Below, in pieces: positions 6,437 to 11,117 of a stretch of 11,117 nt of DNA. The DNA is taken from the NCBI GenBank assembly GCA_027365815.1, contig DAHXLV010000040.1, positions 1 to 11,117 on the forward strand, written 5' to 3'. The translations under genes were made by a program, and so were the position numbers. This DNA comes from Microcaldota archaeon (lineage in GTDB: Archaea; Micrarchaeota; Micrarchaeia; Micrarchaeales; Micrarchaeaceae). The notes under the pieces were generated by a model. The model did no database searches. It was not told the origin of the DNA and worked only from the letters and a program-made list of their open reading frames with translations. Positions within the stretch are counted from its first letter, which is position 1, and every line of letters starts with the position of its first letter.

Positions 6437-7255
6437 ATGCAGACCAAACAATTGCTGCAGGAGAGGCAGGAGCTGCACAAGGACATAGTGGAGATGGCGG
6501 ACGCGCACTGCCACCTGAGCATAATGGATGACAGCGCAATAATAAGGGATGCGGTGCTGGGCGGCGTCCTTACAATGGTGACCAACGGCGTTGACACCCC
6601 GTCGAACATAAAGACGCTTTCGGTATCCGATAACAAGAACGTGTTCGCCGCCATCGGCATCGACCCTGAGCATGCGCTTGCCATAGATGAAAGCGAGATA
6701 GAGAAGGAGCTTGCTTTCAACATAGGCATGGCACGGCAGAATTCAGAGAGGATAGTGGCCATAGGGGAGATCGGGCTCGACTATTCGGTCGGAGGCGGAC
6801 CACACAACATCTCTAGGCAGAAGAGGGTGTTCGGCGCGATGATAGAGCTCGCGGCGGAGCTGAAGCTTCCCATATCCGTGCACTCGAGGAATGCGATCAA
6901 GGATGTGCTGGAGTTCCTGGACGAAAAGGAAGCTGGGAGGGTCCACCTGCATTTCTTCGAGGGCGGCGTCGAGGAGGCGAGGATTGCAGTCAAGAGGGGA
7001 TATATGATCTCTGTGCCTCCGATAGAGTCGCCGAAGAGAAAGCGAGTAATCGCCATGATGCCTATGGATAACCTGATGGCTGAGAGCGACGCTCCGGTCG
7101 TTGGCAGGACTCCGAAAGCTGTGGAGAAATCGATAAGGTACATATCTTCGATAAAGGGGCTGCCTTTTGATCAGGTGGCTTCGGCTTTGACCAGCAACAC
7201 GAGGAAATTCTTCGACATAGGCGCGAGGTCAGGCAGGAAGCTCATGCGTTATTAA
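6437..7255 (+). CDS. tatD: TatD-family metal-dependent hydrolase (putative DNase)
   Basis: TatD proteins are TIM-barrel amidohydrolase-type enzymes with two metals; studied members are 3'-5' exonucleases acting on DNA, in the cytoplasm. All expected ligands are visible in this 272-residue form: D22-A-H24-C-H26, E111 in GEIGLDY, H149 in VHSRNA, H172 in HLHFFEG and D218 in ESDAP. The length is normal for the family (~255-270). The start at ATG 6437 adds 19 helical, charged residues before the first barrel strand. The ATG at 6494 would give the more typical M-A-D-A-H-C-H-L beginning and has GTGGAG just upstream, so it is a real alternative. The gene is divergent from the secY operon. Its stop TAA (7253-7255) lies within the likely promoter of the tRNA-Arg gene. 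The substrate cannot be deduced. Confidence 0.92.
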   Translation: MQTKQLLQERQELHKDIVEMADAHCHLSIMDDSAIIRDAVLGGVLTMVTNGVDTPSNIKTLSVSDNKNVFAAIGIDPEHALAIDESEIEKELAFNIGMARQNSERIVAIGEIGLDYSVGGGPHNISRQKRVFGAMIELAAELKLPISVHSRNAIKDVLEFLDEKEAGRVHLHFFEGGVEEARIAVKRGYMISVPPIESPKRKRVIAMMPMDNLMAESDAPVVGRTPKAVEKSIRYISSIKGLPFDQVASALTSNTRKFFDIGARSGRKLMRY

Positions 7256-7260
7256 CTTTT
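7249..7260 (+). promoter_or_regulatory. TATA-like box for tRNA-Arg, overlapping the TatD stop
   Basis: TTATTAACTTTT is centred about 26 bases before the first base of the tRNA, the expected archaeal TATA spacing if transcription starts at or near the mature 5' end. It includes the TAA stop codon of the upstream gene. Confidence 0.5.
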
Positions 7261-7280
7261 GCTTCTCATTATCCTTGCAT

Positions 7281-7355
7281 GGGCCCGTAGCTCAGCTTGG
7301 ATAGAGCGGCAGACTTCTAATCTGAAGGTCGCGGGTTCAAATCCCGTCGGGCCCG
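7281..7355 (+). tRNA. tRNA-Arg (anticodon UCU)
   Basis: A full cloverleaf can be drawn. The acceptor stem GGGCCCG (7281-7287) pairs with CGGGCCC (7348-7354), with discriminator G7355. The D stem is GCTC/GAGC. The anticodon loop is C-T-T-C-T-A-A with anticodon TCT at 7316-7318, reading AGA and probably AGG Arg codons. The T stem GCGGG/CCCGT has a TTCAAAT loop and one closing G-T pair. The outermost pair of the anticodon stem is G7309 against A7325, a mismatch, so that stem has four good pairs. There is no intron, and CCA is not encoded (CTG follows), so it must be added enzymatically. C35 fits arginine identity. Confidence 0.97.
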
Positions 7356-7366
7356 CTGTGCGATCA

Positions 7367-7819
7367 TCATTGGCCTTGCTGCGTCTCGCCTGTCCCTGCT
7401 GGTGCGGCTTCCTGGCCGGTCCTGCCGCCCCTCTTTGGCTGCTTCTCTACCCTTGCGTTGGCAAACTCTATAGATAGATCTTCCTCGTTCGGGCTCTCCA
7501 TCCACGCCTTTATGTAGGTTGCTATGTTCCTGAACGGCTTCGAGAACCTGTCGGTGAGCTCGTAGGCGTTGTTCTCATGCTTCAGCAACCCGACTTGCAC
7601 GGCGAAATCGAGGTAGCGCTTTGCCGTTGCTATTGGTATGTTCTGCGGCGCTTCCTTGAGGCGCATTGCGCCCTTTTTCTTCACCTCAAGAAGCAGCGTT
7701 GCAAACCGGTACGCTTCGGTCTCGTTGTCGTAGAAAAGTTTGGCCACATCCTTTACATTGGCGTTCTTGAGCTTTTCCTTGAGTGGTGCATCCTCGAATT
7801 CCCAGTACTTTATCGCCAT
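7367..7819 (-). CDS. Winged-helix-type hypothetical protein
   Basis: This protein of about 150 residues has a likely winged helix-turn-helix core. Helices span about 36-50 (YRFATLLLEVKKKG), then LKEAPQNIPIATAKRYLDFAVQVGLL (54-79) looks like the helix-turn-helix with recognition helix, followed by a short wing HENNAYELTDRF (81-92). The last ~25 residues are Gly/Gln/Lys-rich and probably disordered. Role: DNA- or RNA-binding regulator, uncharacterised; no ligand domain or metal-binding cysteines are seen. I chose the ATG at 7819 over the upstream ATG at 7849. The TATA-like box at 7851-7862 would start transcription near 7831, downstream of the longer ORF's start. The gene is convergent with the tRNA, and their 3' ends are only 11 bases apart. 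Confidence 0.8.
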   Translation of the reverse strand: MAIKYWEFEDAPLKEKLKNANVKDVAKLFYDNETEAYRFATLLLEVKKKGAMRLKEAPQNIPIATAKRYLDFAVQVGLLKHENNAYELTDRFSKPFRNIATYIKAWMESPNEEDLSIEFANARVEKQPKRGGRTGQEAAPAGTGETQQGQ

Positions 7820-7850
7820 CCCGTCACTTTCAGCAAAATAACGCAGCATT

Positions 7851-7862
7851 AGTATTTATATC
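7851..7862 (-). promoter_or_regulatory. TATA-like box for the winged-helix gene
   Basis: The minus strand reads GATATAAATACT, a good archaeal TATA match. With usual spacing, transcription begins near 7831, leaving a leader of about 10 bases before the ATG at 7819. This argues against translation from 7849. Confidence 0.6.
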
Positions 7863-7894
7863 ATTCCATAATTACGGCATGCCTGCAGGCGCGT

Positions 7895-9001
7895 TTACTT
7901 GTTCTTTATGAACGTGATGATGTCGCCGTCTGACAACGTGTGGGTGACCCCGACCTTCTGGTTCGAGAACTTTGCGCTCCTTCCCTTTATCTGCGCACAC
8001 TTTAGCTCGTCGACGATCTGCGTGTGGAACTTCTTCGCCGCGTCGCCTATGGTGGCGCCTCTCTTCAGTATCATCGGCATCATCCGCTCGTCGCCGGCCT
8101 TCGGCTTCAGGTAAACCGTGATTATGCCCAGATTCCCGTATATGACCTCCTTAAGCGCGGGTATGTTTATCTGCTCGGTCGCGCTTACAGGCATTGTGCT
8201 GATGGAGTGTTTCTTCTCAAAATCCGCTGTGATCCTCTGGTAGTCAGGCCTGGTGTCAACCTTGTTCAGCACCGCAATCGCGTTCATGTATTGCGCCCTG
8301 CCGGAGACCAGCGAGATGAGCTCGTCTTCGCCAACCCTGTCCCATATCGACACGTCGGCGCTGTGGATGCCGAGGCCCTTCAGTATCTCCTCTATGTCGT
8401 GCTTTGGCAGCCCTGACCTGTTCACCTCTATGTGGATCCCCCCGTTTACCTTCTCAGCTATTCCGATCGATGGCTTCCTCTTGTTTATCTTTATGTCTAG
8501 CTCCTCGAGCTCGTGCATAAGCTTCTCGAACTGGCCTAGCATGTTTATGTCTATTACGAAAACTATCAGGTCGGCACTCTTCATCCCGGATATCACCATC
8601 CTGCCGCCTCCTGCGCCGAGATGCGCATCCTCTATCAGCCCGGGCATGTCGAATACCTGGATGTGCGCGTCGTTGTAGAGCATCGTCCCAGGCACTATGC
8701 TTGTCGTAGTGAACGCATACTGCGCCGTCTTTGACTTGGTATTGCACAATGCGTTTATCAATGAGGATTTGCCTGCGCTCGGAAATCCTATCAGGGCGAC
8801 CGTCGCGTCGCCGGTTTTCTTGACAAAGAATCCCGTCCCTTTCGATTTCTTCCCGGAAGCGACTATCTCCTTCCTTATCCTTGCGATTTTTGCCCTGAGT
8901 ATGCCAAGGTGCAGGTTTGTTGCCTTATTGTGCTTGGTTTTCGCGTATTCCTCTGAGAGCTCGCCAAGTTTTGTCGTTAGAGATTCGGCTTTATCTGTCA
9001 T
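7895..9001 (-). CDS. DRG/OBG-type GTPase with C-terminal TGS domain
   Basis: This 368-residue cytoplasmic GTPase belongs to the developmentally regulated GTP-binding (DRG) family, conserved in archaea and eukaryotes and linked to ribosomes and translation. The G motifs are intact: G1 GFPSAGKS (72-79), G2 TTT (98-100), G3 DMPG (118-121), G4 NKVD (246-249), G5 SAT (273-275). The N-terminal ~60 residues form a charged helix, including the K-x-K-G-x-G-F-x-V-K-K-x-G-D before the G domain that is typical of DRGs. The insertion between G3 and G4 contains the N-K-R-K-P-x-I segment. Residues ~293-367 form a TGS domain (ITVYLKP ... LSDGDIITFI). The length matches DRG1/DRG2 (~365). A strong TATA box sits about 34 bases before the ATG at 9001. 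The only close neighbour upstream is the divergent basic mini-gene. Confidence 0.95.
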   Translation of the reverse strand: MTDKAESLTTKLGELSEEYAKTKHNKATNLHLGILRAKIARIRKEIVASGKKSKGTGFFVKKTGDATVALIGFPSAGKSSLINALCNTKSKTAQYAFTTTSIVPGTMLYNDAHIQVFDMPGLIEDAHLGAGGGRMVISGMKSADLIVFVIDINMLGQFEKLMHELEELDIKINKRKPSIGIAEKVNGGIHIEVNRSGLPKHDIEEILKGLGIHSADVSIWDRVGEDELISLVSGRAQYMNAIAVLNKVDTRPDYQRITADFEKKHSISTMPVSATEQINIPALKEVIYGNLGIITVYLKPKAGDERMMPMILKRGATIGDAAKKFHTQIVDELKCAQIKGRSAKFSNQKVGVTHTLSDGDIITFIKNK

Positions 9002-9030
9002 TTAGTACACATTTGTTTATTTTAGTCTAT

Positions 9031-9040
9031 GTTTTTATAC
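9031..9040 (-). promoter_or_regulatory. TATA box for the DRG-type GTPase
   Basis: The minus strand reads GTATAAAAAC, centred about 34 bases before the ATG at 9001. It predicts a leader of about 8 bases without room for a Shine-Dalgarno sequence. Confidence 0.6.
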
Positions 9041-9084
9041 ATTGATGGATTTGTGTATATCGCTAGTGGATATATTGAAATGCG

Positions 9085-9098
9085 ATTTTAAATACTTA
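9085..9098 (+). promoter_or_regulatory. TATA-like box for the basic mini-gene
   Basis: ATTTTAAATACTTA, preceded by TGCG, is centred about 37 bases before the ATG at 9128. Transcription would begin near 9117, giving a leader of about 10 bases that contains GTGGA, a weak Shine-Dalgarno resemblance. Confidence 0.5.
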
Positions 9099-9127
9099 TC
9101 ATATGACGGTCTATTAAAGTGGATGAA

Positions 9128-9172
9128 ATGGCAAAGAAAATGAAAAGAAAGAAGACAAAGAGGAAGAGATAG
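9128..9172 (+). CDS. Putative 14-residue, very basic peptide (L41e-like?)
   Basis: ATG to TAG encodes MAKKMKRKKTKRKR, with ten Lys/Arg among fourteen residues. It is far below usual gene-calling limits, but it sits alone in a 215-base gap with a TATA-like box at good spacing upstream and long T-tracts just after the stop, so the whole layout looks like a small, separate transcription unit. In composition it recalls ribosomal protein eL41 (L41e), a ~25-37 residue Lys/Arg helix of the archaeal/eukaryotic ribosome, but it is shorter and lacks the Trp and regular R-M-R-R pattern. Other options are an rRNA-binding peptide, a leader peptide, or chance reading in a noncoding RNA. The neighbours are a DRG GTPase and SRP54, both ribosome-associated. 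An overlapping ATG at 9123 opens only six codons and is less likely. Confidence 0.45.
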   Translation: MAKKMKRKKTKRKR

Positions 9173-9183
9173 GGTCTCTTCCG

Positions 9184-9216
9184 ATTTTTTGATTTTATTT
9201 TTCTTTTTTTTTAATT
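9184..9216 (+). terminator. Poly-T transcription terminator
   Basis: Starting 12 bases after the mini-gene stop, the plus strand has T-runs of six, four, five and nine bases separated by single or double bases. This is a strong archaeal-type (factor-independent, hairpin-free) terminator for plus-strand transcription. It ends right at the SRP54 stop on the other strand. Confidence 0.7.
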
Positions 9217-10512
9217 TTACATCATATTAGCGAAGCGTTTCCTGAACGTGCGGTCATTCTTAAGGTTGCCGAACATCTTCTTCATCTTGTTGAAATCAGA
9301 AATCAGCTGGTGGACGTCCTTTTCAGTTGTTCCGCTCCCTTTAGCTATCCTTTTTATCCTTCCAGGGTTGTGTAGGATCCTTTCGTTGCTGCGCTCCTCC
9401 TTTGTCATCGAAGCGATTATCACTTTGTACTTGTTCAGCTTCTCTTCGCCCTGCTCGGCGACCTCCTTCGGTATATCGGACGCCCCCATCATGCCGAATA
9501 TGTTCTGCAGGGGGCCCATCTTCCCCATGGCCTTGAGCTGCGCGTAGAACGACTCAAAGTTCAGCTGCTCCATCTCAAGCTCCTCCGGCTTGATCTGCGC
9601 CTCCCTGACAGCGTCCTGCACGCTTGATACGAGACCGGCCAGGTCCGGTATGCCCAACAGCGCACCTATGAACTTGTCTGACTGGTAAGGCTCTATGTTA
9701 GTAAGCTTTTCCCCGGTGCCTATGAACATCACCACCGACTTCGCGGCATTGGTGGCGCTCAGGGCGCCTCCGCCCCTGCCTGAGCCGTCCATTTTAGTCA
9801 CTATAACGCCTGTCATGCCGACCGCATTGTTGAATTCTGATGCCTGTCGGCCCGCCACCTGCCCTATGTCTGCGCTTATGACCATTATGCGCTCATCCGG
9901 GCCGAACACGGCGGCGACCCTCTTGAGTTCCCCTATCAGCTGGTCGTCGAGCGCGCTCCTTCCGCTCGTATCGCAGATGACCACCTGCTTGTCCTTGAAT
10001 TTTTCCATTCCCTCTTTTGCGATTCTTGCAGCGTCCTTCTCGCCCTTCCTGCCGAAGAATGAGACATTTGCCTGCTTCGCCAACGTCTCTAGCTGCTCGT
10101 ATGCTGCCGGCCTTGACACGTCGCAGCATATGAGGGCCGCGCTCATGCCCCTATCCTGGTAGTACTTGGCCAGCTTCGCTGCGGTTGTTGTCTTACCGGA
10201 ACCGTAAAGGCCCATTAGCAATATTTTCTGCTTCTTTAGCTTTGGCTCGTAGGACTGGCCCATTAGCGCTACCAGCTCCTCGTAAACCGTGTTGGTTATG
10301 TAGTCGGTCGGGGCTATGCCGGCGGGAGGACGGCTCTTGAGCGCCTTTTCCTCTATCCTCTTTGTGAAGTCGTGGACTAGCACGACCTCCACGTCTGCGC
10401 CCAGCAGGCTCTTCTGCAGCTCCTTCTCGAACTCCTTGATCGTCTTTGCGTCTATTATCGTCGCATGCTGGAGCTTAGCTATAGCCTTCCTCAGACCCTC
10501 CCCAAGATCCAT
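9217..10512 (-). CDS. srp54: Signal recognition particle GTPase SRP54
   Basis: SRP54 binds signal sequences emerging from the ribosome, contacts 7S RNA, and docks with FtsY to hand nascent chains to SecY. The protein is 431 residues, slightly short against the usual ~440-450. An N-terminal helical bundle (1-85) precedes the GTPase domain: G1 GLYGSGKT (101-108), DVSRPAAYEQL (131-141), D181-T-S-G-R, and TKMDGSGRGG (239-248). The M domain (about 315-431) contains the RNA-binding R-I-A-K-G-S-G-T (387-394) and is Met-rich at its end. The fingerloop region around KAMGKMGPLQNIFGMMG carries the expected Met/hydrophobic residues. The start ATG at 10512 follows a TATA-like box. It is not in an operon here and is divergent from a glycosyltransferase gene. 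Confidence 0.97.
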   Translation of the reverse strand: MDLGEGLRKAIAKLQHATIIDAKTIKEFEKELQKSLLGADVEVVLVHDFTKRIEEKALKSRPPAGIAPTDYITNTVYEELVALMGQSYEPKLKKQKILLMGLYGSGKTTTAAKLAKYYQDRGMSAALICCDVSRPAAYEQLETLAKQANVSFFGRKGEKDAARIAKEGMEKFKDKQVVICDTSGRSALDDQLIGELKRVAAVFGPDERIMVISADIGQVAGRQASEFNNAVGMTGVIVTKMDGSGRGGGALSATNAAKSVVMFIGTGEKLTNIEPYQSDKFIGALLGIPDLAGLVSSVQDAVREAQIKPEELEMEQLNFESFYAQLKAMGKMGPLQNIFGMMGASDIPKEVAEQGEEKLNKYKVIIASMTKEERSNERILHNPGRIKRIAKGSGTTEKDVHQLISDFNKMKKMFGNLKNDRTFRKRFANMM

Positions 10513-10540
10513 AAAACCAGCTTATGTTATTTGGAGGTTC

Positions 10541-10552
10541 GATATTTATATC
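10541..10552. promoter_or_regulatory. Near-palindromic TATA element between SRP54 and glycosyltransferase genes
   Basis: GATATTTATATC reads GATATAAATATC on the other strand, so both strands offer a TATA box. Its centre is about 35 bases from the SRP54 ATG (10512) and about 33 bases from the glycosyltransferase ATG (10580), suitable spacing for both. A second plus-strand candidate, GATTTTATAC at 10561-10570, is too close to the ATG at 10580 unless translation starts further in. Confidence 0.55.
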
Positions 10553-10579
10553 TTGCAGTGGATTTTATACTGTGCTCCG

Positions 10580-11117
10580 ATGACCCGTGCGAAGATTGTA
10601 TTGGCGCAGTCAAACCTAACGCTCAAGGGTGGCGCGGAGTTCACAGTACTGAAAATAGCGCAGCACTACAACACGCCGATCTACACTGCAGAGTACGACA
10701 TCGCCAATACATATCCCGGATTCAGGGAGCTTGACGTGAGAACTATAAGCAGGGGGGGCTTCTCGAAGGTGCTGCCATACGGAAGGATCTCGCAGGGGCT
10801 TGACTACGGCCTGTCATTCTACAACTACAAGCTTAGGGAGGACTATGACATGATAAACGCGCACATAGGGCCGAGCCACTGGATAAGGAACAACAACGAA
10901 CGCGTGATGTGGCACTGCCACACCCCGCTCAGGGACATCTACGACCTCTATGGATTCAGGATGGCGATGAGGAACCCTGCAACCAGGCCTTTCTATAAGT
11001 TTGGGACAAGCATCGTAAGGGGCATGGACCAGCAAGTGGTCAAGAAAATCGAGAGGATAGTGACGAACAGCAACGTCACCCTCAGCAGGATACGCAAATA
11101 CTACAAAAGGGGCGCGA
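10580..11117 (+). CDS. GT4-like glycosyltransferase, N-terminal part (cut by window end)
   Basis: The frame is open from the ATG at 10580 to the window end (179 codons, no stop). Family GT4/GT-B enzymes transfer sugar from nucleotide-sugars to glycans, lipids or proteins, usually at the inner membrane face. What is seen is the acceptor-binding N-terminal Rossmann half: a strand KIVLAQ, then L-K-G-G-A-E (15-20), the segment W-H-C-H-T-P-L-R-D-I-Y-D-L-Y (111-124) typical of archaeal and bacterial members, and T-N-S-N-V-T-L-S-R-I-R-K-Y-Y (162-175), matching the N-S-x-x-T-x-x-x-I-x-K-x-Y linker signature. The nucleotide-sugar half with its E-x7-E motif would lie beyond the window. No membrane segment is visible so far. 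It is divergent from SRP54. The exact sugar and acceptor are unknown; surface or lipid-linked glycan assembly is a reasonable guess given the sequon-rich proteins nearby. Confidence 0.85.
   Translation, partial: MTRAKIVLAQSNLTLKGGAEFTVLKIAQHYNTPIYTAEYDIANTYPGFRELDVRTISRGGFSKVLPYGRISQGLDYGLSFYNYKLREDYDMINAHIGPSHWIRNNNERVMWHCHTPLRDIYDLYGFRMAMRNPATRPFYKFGTSIVRGMDQQVVKKIERIVTNSNVTLSRIRKYYKRGA

Noticed and set aside
7820..7849. Ten-residue longer start for the winged-helix protein
   Set aside because: The ATG at 7849 lies between the TATA-like box and the expected transcription start, so it would probably not be on the mRNA.
9695..10162. Plus-strand open frame of 155 codons
   Set aside because: It is antisense to the srp54 GTPase domain, whose motifs are intact.
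1..11117. CRISPR arrays, insertion sequences, attachment sites or prophage genes
   Set aside because: No regularly spaced repeats, transposase motifs, integrase motifs or terminal inverted repeats were seen in the window.

Overview
The window looks like chromosomal DNA of an archaeon, most likely a small-genome DPANN lineage close to Micrarchaeota/ARMAN. The case rests on an archaeal-type SecY and SRP54, a DRG-type GTPase with a TGS domain, V4R and DUF929-like proteins, a tRNA without encoded CCA, and AT-rich TATA-like boxes about 25-38 bases before start codons, with little Shine-Dalgarno signal. The phylum is an inference from protein style, not a database result. The genes are dense, and no insertion sequence, prophage, CRISPR array or rRNA is visible.

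Left part (1-2316). The window opens inside hisS (histidyl-tRNA synthetase, C-terminal half). It is followed at once by a small conserved-looking hypothetical gene. Convergent to these is a minus-strand gene for a membrane-anchored, Thr-rich surface protein with 17 N-glycosylation sequons and six cysteines. A roughly 190-base gap then holds promoter-like AT-rich sequence and a 30-base tandem duplication just downstream of secY.

Centre (2317-6436). Four minus-strand genes run head to tail with almost no spacing. In transcription order they are a membrane-anchored DUF929-like thioredoxin-fold protein (CxxC), a small polytopic membrane protein with an in-membrane Cys-Gly-Cys, a protein with two tandem V4R-like domains (the second without cysteines), and secY. 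The layout suggests thiol-disulfide chemistry at the outer membrane face expressed together with the Sec channel. The six-cysteine secreted protein downstream is a plausible kind of client. This is the most interesting inferred system in the window.

Right part (6361-11117). Divergent from that operon is a TatD-family metal-dependent hydrolase, whose stop codon overlaps the likely promoter of tRNA-Arg(UCU). Convergent to the tRNA is a winged-helix protein. Then come a DRG/OBG-type GTPase with a TGS domain (minus), an isolated transcription unit on the plus strand encoding only a 14-residue, very basic peptide and ending in long T-tracts, and SRP54 (minus). Divergent from SRP54, apparently sharing one near-palindromic TATA element, is a GT4-like glycosyltransferase that runs off the window end.

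Taken together, the region combines protein export (SecY, SRP54, DUF929-like thiol protein), translation (HisRS, DRG GTPase, tRNA-Arg, possibly the basic mini-protein) and cell-surface glycosylation (sequon-rich surface proteins, glycosyltransferase).
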